Assembly: GCF_007679965.1 (NCBI RefSeq)
Contig: NZ_VEHL01000013.1
Span: 62,001 to 126,000, forward strand
DNA length: 64,000 bases
From: Bordetella genomosp. 13
GTDB taxonomy: Bacteria > Pseudomonadota > Gammaproteobacteria > Burkholderiales > Burkholderiaceae_B
Reading direction: 5' to 3'
A program made the position numbers and the translations under genes. Positions 53,885-62,426 of the stretch are shown in pieces; the first letter of the stretch is position 1; every line of letters starts with the position of its first letter. Under the pieces are notes generated by a model. The model had not been told where the DNA came from. It did not search any database and worked only from the letters and a program-made list of their open reading frames with translations.

Positions 53885-55480
53885 TTAAACGTCGCTGCCC
53901 TCGGGCGCGGCGTCTGGATCGACGTGCTCGTAGGGGCGCTTCTCGACCCGGACGGAGGCGATGCGGCGGCCGTCGAGCTGCAGCACCTCGAAGCGCAGGC
54001 TGGCGTACGGGGTGTCGAACTCGCAGGCGTCGCCGGGCTGCGGCAGGTGGCCGAAGCGCGCCAGCAGATAGCCGGCCAGCGTCGTGTAGTCCTGGGACTC
54101 GTCGATCAGACCGTCGACCTCGAGCACTTGTTCCACATGATGCAGGTCGGCCGCGCCGTCGATCTTCCAGATGCCGTCCTGCTCGGCCACGATGTCGGGC
54201 ATCTCGTCTTCGTCCGGGAACTCGCCGGCGATGGCCTCGAACAGGTCGATGGCCGTGGCCAGGCCGACGATGGCGCCGAACTCGTCGGTGACCAGCACCA
54301 GCTGGCCGCGCGAGCGCTTCAGGGTGTCCATCAGCACCAGGATGCCGGTGTTCTCGTGCACGATGATGGGATCGCGCAGCGCGTCGCGGCGTATGCGGCC
54401 TTCGGTGATCAGTTCGGCCACCATGCTCTTGGCCCGGCCGATGCCGATGACCTCGTCCAGCGAGCCGCGGCACACCGGGAAGAAGCTGTGCGGCGAGGCG
54501 TCGAGCTGCGCGCGGATCTCGTCCGCGTCATCGTCGATGTTGATCCACGTGATGTCGTTGCGCGGCGTCATGATGGAGTGGATGCTGCGCTCGGCCAGGG
54601 TCAGCACGCCGCTGACCATGTTGCGCTCTTCCACCCCGAAGGCCTGCAGCGAGGGCATCTCGGCCGTGGGCTCGGCCGGCTCGTCGCTGGCGGCCGGCGG
54701 GCGCTTGCCCAGCATGCGCAGCACGGCCGTGGCGGTGCGCTCGCGCATCGGGCGCCGGGCGTCCAGCTTGAGCAGGTTGCGGCGCGCCACCTGGTTCAGG
54801 GCCTCGATCGCCACCGAGAAGCCGATGGCGGCATACAGGTAGCCCTTGGGCACCTTGAAGCCGAAGCTTTCCGCCAGCAGCGAGAAACCGATCATCAGCA
54901 GGAACCCCAGGCAAAGCACCACCACCGTGGGGTGCGCGTTGACGAAGCGCGTCAGCGGCTTGGAGGCGATCAGCATGATGCCGATGGCGATGACCACCGC
55001 GATCATCATGATGGCCAGGTGATCGACCATGCCGACGGCGGTGATGACGGAGTCCAGCGAGAACACGGCGTCCAGCACCACGATCTGCGTGACGATGACC
55101 CAGAAGCTGGCGTAGACCCGCGGGCCGCCCGCGTGCTCGCCATGATCGCCCTCGATGCGCTCGTGCAGCTCCATGGTGCCCTTGAACAGCAGGAACAGGC
55201 CACCGATCATGAGGATGAGATCGCGGCCGGAGAAAGAGGCAGGTCCGACGGAGAACAGCGGCTGGGTGAGCGTGACCAGCCAGGACATGACCGACAGCAG
55301 CGCCAGGCGCATGACCAGGGCGAGGCTCAGGCCTAGGATGCGCGCGCGGTCCCGCTGTGCGGGCGGCAGCTTGTCTGCCAGGATGGCGATGAAGATTAGG
55401 TTGTCGATACCCAGGACGATCTCGAGGACCACCAGGGTAAGGAGGCCGACCCACGCAGCAGGGTCCAGCAGCCACTCCAT
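53885..55480 (-). CDS. TerC-CBS-CorC domain membrane protein
   Basis: Membrane protein of 531 residues. The N-terminal TerC-like part has about seven hydrophobic spans (residues 1-240) with conserved acidic motifs: VLEIVLGIDNLIFIAILAD and VFSLDSVITAVGM. Two CBS domains follow (about 305-420: IMTPRNDITWINIDDD; RDPIIVHENTGILVLMDTL) and a C-terminal CorC/HlyC transporter-associated domain (about 440-520: DGAADLHHVEQVL...YTTLAGYLLARFG). E. coli YegH and YoaE share this layout. Metal-ion export or homeostasis is inferred. The ATG at 55480 follows CCGGAG; uppP is downstream. Confidence 0.92.
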   Translation of the reverse strand: MEWLLDPAAWVGLLTLVVLEIVLGIDNLIFIAILADKLPPAQRDRARILGLSLALVMRLALLSVMSWLVTLTQPLFSVGPASFSGRDLILMIGGLFLLFKGTMELHERIEGDHGEHAGGPRVYASFWVIVTQIVVLDAVFSLDSVITAVGMVDHLAIMMIAVVIAIGIMLIASKPLTRFVNAHPTVVVLCLGFLLMIGFSLLAESFGFKVPKGYLYAAIGFSVAIEALNQVARRNLLKLDARRPMRERTATAVLRMLGKRPPAASDEPAEPTAEMPSLQAFGVEERNMVSGVLTLAERSIHSIMTPRNDITWINIDDDADEIRAQLDASPHSFFPVCRGSLDEVIGIGRAKSMVAELITEGRIRRDALRDPIIVHENTGILVLMDTLKRSRGQLVLVTDEFGAIVGLATAIDLFEAIAGEFPDEDEMPDIVAEQDGIWKIDGAADLHHVEQVLEVDGLIDESQDYTTLAGYLLARFGHLPQPGDACEFDTPYASLRFEVLQLDGRRIASVRVEKRPYEHVDPDAAPEGSDV

Positions 55481-55609
55481 CAGGAGCTCCGGAAAGTTGT
55501 AAACCGACAATCGTACAAGAAATCCCGTGACAGCCATGACGCTACCGCACCGCCGCGCGCGGGGAAATCGTGCAAAGCGGCGACAGGGGGAACCCTGGGA
55601 TCGGCTGCG

Positions 55610-56164
55610 CTAGACAGGCAGGGGAACCGGCCGCCGGGCCGACTTGCCGGCTTGCGGCCCCTCGACGCGGCGATGCGGTCGCGTCGCGTTCGCCGCGCTG
55701 GCCACAGCCTCGTCCGGTCGGCGGGCGCTCTCCCGGAACGGCAAGGCGATGCCAGCGTCGTCGGCCAGCTCCTGGAAGACCTCCGGCCTGCGCATGGCCA
55801 CCTTGAGAAAGCGCGTCAGGGTCAGGTCGGGATAGCTCTTTTCGGTTTCGAACCGCGAGAAGGCGATGATGCCCCGGCCGAACACGGCGGAAAACTGCTG
55901 CTGCGTCAGCCCCCAGCGGCGCCGGAATTCCGCGATGTCCTCGCCCAGCAGATACTCGCCGTAATGCGCCTTTCGCGCGGCGCGCAGGCGCAGGTTCTCA
56001 TCGGCCTGCGATGCCAGGACGGCCTGCTTGCCGCACGAATCGCAGCGTGCGGAAAACTGGCGTACCTCGACCGTCTGGCCGGTGGGCGGCCTGAACGCCT
56101 CGACGTGCTCGACGGCCTGCATGTGGCCTTGCCGGCAACGGCGACACTGCACGGGCTGGTTCAT
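55610..56164 (-). CDS. MqsA-like zinc-ribbon HTH regulator (orphan antitoxin-type)
   Basis: Protein of 184 residues combining a four-Cys zinc motif (CRRCRQGHM... RCDSCGKQ, about 8-45) with an XRE-type helix-turn-helix (FRRRWGLTQQQFSAVFGRG, then AFSRFETEKSYPDLTLTRFL). This is the MqsA antitoxin layout. The tail (about 145-184) is an extra basic, Pro/Arg-rich segment. No toxin gene is found upstream, where mqsR would be, so it is probably a stand-alone regulator. A TTTATC/GATAAA inverted repeat lies 143 bases upstream. Confidence 0.85.
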   Translation of the reverse strand: MNQPVQCRRCRQGHMQAVEHVEAFRPPTGQTVEVRQFSARCDSCGKQAVLASQADENLRLRAARKAHYGEYLLGEDIAEFRRRWGLTQQQFSAVFGRGIIAFSRFETEKSYPDLTLTRFLKVAMRRPEVFQELADDAGIALPFRESARRPDEAVASAANATRPHRRVEGPQAGKSARRPVPLPV

Positions 56165-56306
56165 GGGGACGCTCTCAAGGTTGGATCAGTGGCACGACAG
56201 CAGCGCCTGCAATGCAGCCAGATCGAAACGGCCCGGGCAAGCGCGTTTTCCTGCCACGGTGAGGCGCCAATGACTCAGCGTCGCGTAGCCCCAGGGTATT
56301 CGTCAT

Positions 56307-56323
56307 TTTATCACAGCGATAAA
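56307..56323. promoter_or_regulatory. inverted repeat upstream of the MqsA-like gene
   Basis: TTTATC-ACAGC-GATAAA (6-bp arms, 5-base spacer) in an AT-rich patch, 143 bases before the MqsA-like start. It could be the autoregulatory operator with an overlapping promoter. Confidence 0.45.
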
Positions 56324-56771
56324 TTAAAGGACTGACATCCATGACCCCGAAGACAGGCCCCACGCATGCGGCCAACAGCGCCGGCGCTGGAAAGCCGCGA
56401 GTTCCTAGAGTCCGGCGCTCGCCCGGGATGAGGCAGGATTCTATCGGTGCCCCAAGCCTAGGGCAGGCTCGAAAAGTCGCACTTGTCCCTGCCCGCGCGA
56501 GACGGCCGGAAACGAAAAATGTCCGCTGTCAGGCTTCGATGTGCGAGGGTACAGCAGGGCGAAGGCTTGCTGGGCCGAGCAATTAGGTCAAGCGCCAAGC
56601 TCTGCATGCCTTTGTGCCCTGTGGATCAAGAGTCATGTAGGGGCATTGCGCCAGCAAGCTCCACAGCAATGTGGCAGGCGGTGAGTTAGGTAGCTGTCAA
56701 CGATCGCGGGGGAGATGAACTCCGAGCAAAACAGCCAGCACGAGCGGAAAGCTGAATCTCATCCTCTATCC
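56324..56771. other. intergenic boundary of the Hsp70 operon
   Basis: About 450 bases with no supported gene, clear terminator, repeat or attachment site. Short open frames on the plus strand have no recognisable content. Base composition falls across this stretch toward the operon, so this is probably the junction of acquired DNA. Confidence 0.4.
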
Positions 56772-57416
56772 CTACTGCGCTTGGAAACTCGACAATCGGC
56801 TCTTCATAAGTTCGAGCTTGGCCTTGTGCGCAAGCGGTCGCGTGAACACCCGATTCTGGATTTGGTCGGACACCTTGCTGATGGCGATGTAGGCCATGCT
56901 CAACCCGGAATCGCGCATTGATCCCTTCTTCTCGATGAAGTCATAAGGGAAGTCCTCGCAGAAATTGGTGAAGCCGGAGAACTGGCCGACATCCTTCGTG
57001 AACCGAAACCCATCTGGCGTCAGGCGCGAGCGGCGCGAATGGTAGAGGTCGGCAAACAATATGAACCACTCACGCCCGTTGAAAGAGACGGCCTCGAACA
57101 CGTCCACAGTGCCCATTGCGCCGAGCCGGTGAAAGAGGATGCGCTGTCCCGACTGCGTTTCGAGCTTGGACAAATAGGCGAGCTGGCCGATTGGCCCGTT
57201 GACGGGAATCGGGTTGGTCTCGATGAAACCGAACGGGCCGGTGCCGTTCGGGTCTTTGTTGAAGGCCGGGGCGGACTCGATTATCTCCTTCATAGCCGGG
57301 TTGAGCAGCTCCAACTGGTACTTCTCGTCATCGATGATGCGATGGATCATGCCAAGCGCCTCGCGCAGCGCCTTGTCTTCCTTGTTGCCATCGAACAGGT
57401 TTGAGAGAAATCCCAT
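56772..57416 (-). CDS. uncharacterised protein, last gene of the Hsp70 operon
   Basis: Soluble protein of 214 residues with no family recognised. It starts MGFLSNLFDGNKEDKALREA. Residues 70-150 look like beta structure (IGQLAYLSKLETQSGQRILFHRLG, MGTVDVFEAVSFNGREWFILFADLYHSRRSRLTPDGFRF), and FPYDFIEKKGSMRDSGLSMAYIAISKV follows. There is no signal peptide or membrane span. It begins 11 bases after the stop of the zinc-ribbon membrane protein gene. Base composition is lower in GC than the core genes to the left. The role must be read from the operon. Confidence 0.8.
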   Translation of the reverse strand: MGFLSNLFDGNKEDKALREALGMIHRIIDDEKYQLELLNPAMKEIIESAPAFNKDPNGTGPFGFIETNPIPVNGPIGQLAYLSKLETQSGQRILFHRLGAMGTVDVFEAVSFNGREWFILFADLYHSRRSRLTPDGFRFTKDVGQFSGFTNFCEDFPYDFIEKKGSMRDSGLSMAYIAISKVSDQIQNRVFTRPLAHKAKLELMKSRLSSFQAQ

Positions 57417-57427
57417 TGCCTGCTTCC

Positions 57428-59455
57428 TCAGCCTTTAATGAACATGAACAAGACCAAGCCAATCGAAATTGCGATATGCCAATAGTCGAACGGTCGGAGC
57501 GCCCCTTTTCCCAAGAACCTGTAACCACCACCCGTAGGTATGACCCGGTAGCGTGAGATCGGGAAGATTGGGATGAAGAAGAACACGAAATAATAGGTCG
57601 CCATGTGCGACCCATCGGGTTTCGGATCGGTATTTCCATAAAGCGTAGTGCCGATCCCGTTAATGGTGTGCAGCGAGGGGGCTTTCTTGATCGGGTCAAG
57701 GTCTCCGAGACTGTCGTAATTTCCTCGAACGATGGTCAGATTCTCGTTCAGTTTCTTCCGGAGTTCTGTGTCTGATGCCAGCTCCAACGCCTTTTGCAAT
57801 AGGGACATGCAAGGGCCCCACTTGGAAGTCTGATTCCCAAAAGCAATGGCGCATTGCATGATGCCAGCCGCTAGAATGTTTTGCGCTTCACGATAAATTG
57901 GGGAATTGACCTTGATCGGTGCTGCCCTCAAGAGCGACAGGCCCTCACTGAGCAACCGCTCCCCAACATTGTTTGCCGTACCCGGGCTGCGTTCGATGTT
58001 CTTCAAAACGCCTTCAACAAGGCTTCTGATCGGATCAATTGCAGACGCCTCATCTCTGCGTTGCTGAATATTGGAAAGTGCCTCCGCATCTTCTGCAACC
58101 TTCTCAACAACGTCCGGCACTTCGGCAAAAATCTCCTGAATTAAACCGGTAAGCCTCTGACACTGCCTCAGCATGTCGTGATCATTGAATAGATCAATCG
58201 CCAGACTACGAATTGCCCATGCCAGATTGCGGCTCTGATCGTGGTCAATGCCACGTGCTTTCGAGCTGAGTTGAATTGGCTGTGCAACCTTGTCCCAGTT
58301 CCGTGCAACGGTGTCGATTTTATCGACGTAGGATTTGACTGCAACCTCGCCAGAAGCAGCAGAATCGCGCGCAGCTTTGATGAGAGTTTGGAGTTTCTCG
58401 GCCTCGGTTTGCAGGAAGCTCTGAGTCTCAACTTCGTAGCTATCGACAAGGTCATCGATCAAGCCGGGGGCATGATCTTCACCACCCAAGGTCGCACCAT
58501 CGACCGTCTCGGTCATGACTTGCACGAGCTTCGCAGACGGCAGCCTGTCCAGTGCCTCCTTGATGGCGTTCCGGAAATACCGCTTACGCTCGGTCAGTTC
58601 CTCTTCGACCTGTGCGAGTGCGTTGATTTCGGGAAACTTGGAAACCGCGCGGTCTTCATTGATGTCGCGCAGCACATCTTCGGGATACAGGTCTTCGGCA
58701 AGATGCGCGATTTCTTGAATGAACGTGGCAAGGTCTGCCGAGTCGTGATCGCCGTTCACCGTCTCGAAAGCCGATGCCATCAAGTTCAAGTGCGCAAGAG
58801 TGGGAAGTCCCGATTCCTCTCTGACGGCCATTGGATTCTGGAGAAGGTTGTCCACCAGTTGGGATGCCTTGCGTGGCGACACGCCCGGTAGCCACGCGAT
58901 CTCCGCGCCCAACCGGGTACGCGGATTCGTCAGATCGGAACGCGCCTTTTGGCAAACCTCATGATCCAACTCCAACGATTTCTCTTCGGCCAACTCAACG
59001 ATGCGCCTGCGGTCGTCGCGTGTCGTCACGCCCAGCACAGCGAACGGCGACTGATGCAGCACGGTCGTGGTGAGACCGGATTCTGCTTTGACCGGCAGTG
59101 GCGGCGGAGCAACCCGCTGCGGGGCTGCCGGAGGAACGGGCGGAGGCTGGCGTGTCGCTGCGGGTGCTGGCACGGGAGATGCCGGTTGAGGCTGCGCGCC
59201 GAGCATCGCCAGAAGTTGCGGGTCTTTCAGAGCATCATTGGCTTGGATGATGTCCTTGAATGGCACGGACGCACCTTTATCAGAGCGAAGTTCATGGCTG
59301 TATCGAACGAGTTGCTCTTTGGATGACACATGGTCAGAGAGCGCCAGGGACAACGCAAGATCGTCATGAGTTCGCGGCATAGCGCGGCACCCCTGGCAGG
59401 GAACCAGCGCGCCGGATTTCGCGGAACCACATTTGAAGCAGACTGCCATTGTCAT
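57428..59455 (-). CDS. zinc-ribbon membrane protein with J-domain-like segment
   Basis: Protein of 675 residues. The N-terminus has a four-Cys zinc ribbon (C6, C9, C20, C23). A Pro-rich linker (88-122) leads to a J-domain-like stretch at about 136-192: SPFAVLGVTTRDDRRRIVEL, then ARSDLTNPRTRLGAEIAWLPG. It resembles helices I, II and IV of DnaJ but lacks HPD. A long helical region follows (about 200-590). The C-terminus has two hydrophobic spans (ATYYFVFFFIPIFPISRYRV; YWHIAISIGLVLFMFI), so it is anchored by its tail. An ATG at 59449 is an equal start. It is in an operon with an Hsp70, so a co-chaperone or adaptor role is inferred. Confidence 0.85.
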   Translation of the reverse strand: MTMAVCFKCGSAKSGALVPCQGCRAMPRTHDDLALSLALSDHVSSKEQLVRYSHELRSDKGASVPFKDIIQANDALKDPQLLAMLGAQPQPASPVPAPAATRQPPPVPPAAPQRVAPPPLPVKAESGLTTTVLHQSPFAVLGVTTRDDRRRIVELAEEKSLELDHEVCQKARSDLTNPRTRLGAEIAWLPGVSPRKASQLVDNLLQNPMAVREESGLPTLAHLNLMASAFETVNGDHDSADLATFIQEIAHLAEDLYPEDVLRDINEDRAVSKFPEINALAQVEEELTERKRYFRNAIKEALDRLPSAKLVQVMTETVDGATLGGEDHAPGLIDDLVDSYEVETQSFLQTEAEKLQTLIKAARDSAASGEVAVKSYVDKIDTVARNWDKVAQPIQLSSKARGIDHDQSRNLAWAIRSLAIDLFNDHDMLRQCQRLTGLIQEIFAEVPDVVEKVAEDAEALSNIQQRRDEASAIDPIRSLVEGVLKNIERSPGTANNVGERLLSEGLSLLRAAPIKVNSPIYREAQNILAAGIMQCAIAFGNQTSKWGPCMSLLQKALELASDTELRKKLNENLTIVRGNYDSLGDLDPIKKAPSLHTINGIGTTLYGNTDPKPDGSHMATYYFVFFFIPIFPISRYRVIPTGGGYRFLGKGALRPFDYWHIAISIGLVLFMFIKG

Positions 59456-59473
59456 AACTTCGCTCGCTCACTA

Positions 59474-60970
59474 TCACCGTAGTCTCGCCAACTGCTGAGA
59501 CAAACATCTGTTGTATGCCGCTGGCCCGTTGACATATTTGTCCGTGGAGCAGGCAGACTCAATTGACCTTCTATCTGCCGTCGAAAGCCGGGATAAATCC
59601 GGCCCGCCTCCCTGCTGATCTAGTGCTGCGAGTTGGGTGTTGAGGCATCTGTTGTAGGCAGCGGGGCCATTGACATACTTGTCTGTTGAGCATGCCGCTT
59701 CGATAGACTGCCGTTCAGAACTGGAAAGATGGGATAGATCGGGCCTTCTGCTTCCTTGCCCAGACATGGCCGAAAGTTGACGTGCTAGACATTGGTTGTA
59801 GGCCGCAGGCCCATTGACATACTTGTCAGTCGAACAAGCGGCCTCAATGGACTGCTGTTCTGCGGAGGACAAAGAACTAAGGTTCGGCCTCCGCACACCT
59901 GCCGCCAAAGCTGCTTTTTGGCGATCCACGCACGCTCGATACGCAGCAGGGCCATTGACGTACTTGTCTGTCGAACACGCTGCCTCAAGCGAAGCAGCCT
60001 CTGCGGATGACAACTGAACTGAGCTGCTGACGGGGCGGCTATCTACTGATGGAGTTGATGTGAGGGCAGGAGCACGCTGTAGCTGAAGCAGCAACGCTTG
60101 ATCTGCCACACCAGTCGCAGCCAAGCCCCTGTTCTGTTGGAATGCGATGATTGCTGAACGAGTGCCCCTTCCCATCAGTCCGTCAGCAGTGCCAGCTTCG
60201 TACCCAAGCTCGTTGAGCTTGCGCTGGATGGCTTGCACGGTTGCGTCGGGTGCCGGACGCGACGGCGCTTGGGGTGACAGCGCCCCAGTGGGACTACGAG
60301 CAAACCTGCTCCTGCCTTCGGATTGAAGTTGGCTCCGGTATGGCTCAATGTCTCGTTGAGCACTCTTCAAATCATTGCGTCCTCGATTACTGGTCTGATA
60401 TCGAAATGAGCTACAACGGCTGTTGTAGTCGGCCACCATCGCGTTGAACCGATCCACATCGGCATCGATGTAGTTGTTGACGGCGGACTTCGCGGCATCC
60501 AGGCGAATGTCTTCGGCCAAGCAATACCGAATCTGCTCCATTGAGAACAGGAGGTCTTGGCTGACTGGCGGCTTGGACTCAACCGGACGCGAAGGTGCTT
60601 GTGATTGCGGTGGCGGCGAATAGCTCGGTGCGGTGCTCGCGGGCGGGGAGTAGGCGGGAGCCGGGGGAGTCGTGGTCTTGTTGAATTGGCCGATCAGCCA
60701 GAGCACGCCGATGACGGCGGCAATGCCCAGCACCCACTTGCCGCCGGACGAGCCGGAGGACGGCGGCAGAGGTTCTTGATAGGTTTGACGCTGGCTCGGT
60801 TGCGGCTGTGGTTGAGCGGACTGCGGGGCCGGACGCGCGGCACTCGGTGCAGCGGCGGCAGGTTCCTTCTTGGCGGCAGGAAGCGGCGTCGTGTCCACAT
60901 CGGACACAAGCGAGGAGAGACCCGCGAAGCCTTTGCCTTCTTCCTTCTTGTCGTTTTCCCCCGCAGCCAC
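59474..60970 (-). CDS. membrane-anchored peptidoglycan-binding protein with four Cys-X14-Cys repeats
   Basis: Protein of 498 residues: a cytoplasmic Pro/Ala/Gln-rich N-terminus; one transmembrane segment (about 78-96, KWVLGIAAVIGVLWLIGQF); a Pro/Ser linker; a helical domain with Cys150 and Cys186; a PG_binding_1 domain (about 243-300: QAIQRKLNELGYEAGTADGL, then GTRSAIIAFQQ); and four repeats of 47-48 residues (about 315-498), each with ACSTDKYVNGPAAYxxC. The topology puts the repeats in the periplasm, where their cysteine pairs (332/347, 379/394, 427/442, 474/489) could form disulfides. It lies 11 bases after the AAA+ gene and 18 before the next. It probably ties the complex to the cell wall. 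Confidence 0.88.
   Translation of the reverse strand: MAAGENDKKEEGKGFAGLSSLVSDVDTTPLPAAKKEPAAAAPSAARPAPQSAQPQPQPSQRQTYQEPLPPSSGSSGGKWVLGIAAVIGVLWLIGQFNKTTTPPAPAYSPPASTAPSYSPPPQSQAPSRPVESKPPVSQDLLFSMEQIRYCLAEDIRLDAAKSAVNNYIDADVDRFNAMVADYNSRCSSFRYQTSNRGRNDLKSAQRDIEPYRSQLQSEGRSRFARSPTGALSPQAPSRPAPDATVQAIQRKLNELGYEAGTADGLMGRGTRSAIIAFQQNRGLAATGVADQALLLQLQRAPALTSTPSVDSRPVSSSVQLSSAEAASLEAACSTDKYVNGPAAYRACVDRQKAALAAGVRRPNLSSLSSAEQQSIEAACSTDKYVNGPAAYNQCLARQLSAMSGQGSRRPDLSHLSSSERQSIEAACSTDKYVNGPAAYNRCLNTQLAALDQQGGGPDLSRLSTADRRSIESACSTDKYVNGPAAYNRCLSQQLARLR
59480..60025 (-). repeat. four tandem Cys-X14-Cys protein repeats
   Basis: Each unit is 47-48 codons with a nearly invariant core ACSTDKYVNGPAAY. 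The cores are conserved in protein more than in DNA (several synonymous differences), showing selection on the protein. The first repeat is the most divergent (YRACVDRQ). Confidence 0.85.
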
Positions 60971-60981
60971 ACATGCCTCCC

Positions 60982-62424
60982 CTAAATGAATCCGATCCGC
61001 CGCTTGGTCTCGCTGCCACCCTCACGTTCCCGCGCCGGTGACGATTGCAGGGCAGCCAACAGGCTGGCCTGATTCAACCGATCTTTGCCGCTACGTGCCG
61101 CCAGCCGCGCGCCTTCGCGCACCACGAACGAAACATCGGACAAGGGCCTGCCCGCTAATTCCTTCGCCAGCGGCTTGGAGTCCACGTCCGATTCCTTCGG
61201 CAAGGAGGACAGCAGCTTGTCCAGCAGCGCCTGCACCTCGACCTCGCTGGCTAAGTCCACCTTGATGACGTGATCGAAACGCCCACGGCGCTGGATGGCC
61301 GGGTCGATCATATCGATGCGGTTCGTCATGGCGATGATCAGCACGTCGTTCTTCGCCGCCTCCGGAATGCGGCGCAGGAACTCGGCCACTTCCTCCACGC
61401 GGTGATGGCCTGACCCCATCTCGCGGTCGGCAAGGAAGGCCTCCATCTCGTCGATGACGAGGACGGACGGCGCGTTTTCCATCGCCTTGTCGAACACCTG
61501 CGCAACCTTCTTGCTGGTCTCGTGGATATAGGGGCTGGCCACGCTGGAGGCGTCGATCTGGAAGCTCGGCCAGCCGAGGAAATCCACCAGCCGCTCGACT
61601 GCGAAGGTTTTGCCGCAACCCGGAGGGCCGTGCAGGATCACCGCTGACGGGAACTCAATGCCGAGCGCCTTGTAGCGGTCGCGGTGAAGGATGATGTCGA
61701 CGATGTGCTCGTTGAAGAAGGCCGCCAATTCCGGTCGCCCGGCCAGCTCGAATACCTTGTTCGGCTCAGGCGCGGCGCGCTTGGCCTCAATCTTTTCTTC
61801 GACGGGTGCCGCTTCGGTCTTTTCGGACGGCTTTTCCGGTTTTCCTTCGAGCGGGATGATCTCGCTGACTTCGAAGCCCGCCGCCTGCACGACATCCTTC
61901 AAGTGGCCCGCGCCGAGCCAGCTCATGTTCTGGCGCAAGCGGCGGAAGGACGTGGCCGGAATGCTGGTGCCGCCGGTCAGCCAGTAGCCGAGCACGACGT
62001 CGTCGCCGGTTCTGGAACTGATGCTGTAGGTGGGCAGCAGTCGGGTGATCTTCTCGACGTAGAGAGCATCTTGCAGCGGCGACTCCTCATCGATGTTGCG
62101 TGTCGCCTTCAGCGCCAGCGCGAAGGCCAAGGCTTCGGATTTGTTGTCTGGAGATTTGCCTTCGCTGACCGGGCAAAGCGTCTGGCTCGGCGCACTGGAA
62201 ATCGCCCGAAGGTGGCGGTCGCCAAATTGGAAGGCGTCCAGCGTACCTTCGTCGATCAGGCCCGCCTCGATCCAGCGTTGCGCCAAAACGTCCTGCACGA
62301 CCAGCGCACGCCCGCTGCCCATCGTTTCGCAGATCTGCCAGTCCGTGCCCTCGAACAGCGCGACACGCACCTTCGCGCCATCCGGCAACTTGAACCCAAC
62401 AGGCAGCCACGCTTCCAAGGCCAT
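60982..62424 (-). CDS. AAA+ family ATPase
   Basis: ATPase of 480 residues. The N-terminal 220 residues match no domain I know (LEAWLPVGFKLPDGAKVRVA...) and end in a Lys/Glu/Pro-rich linker. The AAA+ core is complete: Walker A GPPGCGKT (266-273), Walker B VLVIDEME (321-328), sensor 1 in IIAMTNRIDMID, and arginine fingers in AIQRRGRFDHVI. It is closest in pattern to FtsH/Cdc48-type classical AAA modules, without a protease domain. It starts 2 bases after the Hsp70 stop, so they are translationally coupled. Unfolding or remodelling of a target together with the Hsp70 is inferred. Confidence 0.9.
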   Translation of the reverse strand: MALEAWLPVGFKLPDGAKVRVALFEGTDWQICETMGSGRALVVQDVLAQRWIEAGLIDEGTLDAFQFGDRHLRAISSAPSQTLCPVSEGKSPDNKSEALAFALALKATRNIDEESPLQDALYVEKITRLLPTYSISSRTGDDVVLGYWLTGGTSIPATSFRRLRQNMSWLGAGHLKDVVQAAGFEVSEIIPLEGKPEKPSEKTEAAPVEEKIEAKRAAPEPNKVFELAGRPELAAFFNEHIVDIILHRDRYKALGIEFPSAVILHGPPGCGKTFAVERLVDFLGWPSFQIDASSVASPYIHETSKKVAQVFDKAMENAPSVLVIDEMEAFLADREMGSGHHRVEEVAEFLRRIPEAAKNDVLIIAMTNRIDMIDPAIQRRGRFDHVIKVDLASEVEVQALLDKLLSSLPKESDVDSKPLAKELAGRPLSDVSFVVREGARLAARSGKDRLNQASLLAALQSSPAREREGGSETKRRIGFI

Positions 62425-62426
62425 GA

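Noticed and set aside
56165..56340. mqsR toxin gene beside the MqsA-like gene
   Set aside because: Neither strand offers a frame of the right length or with toxin features in the upstream gap.
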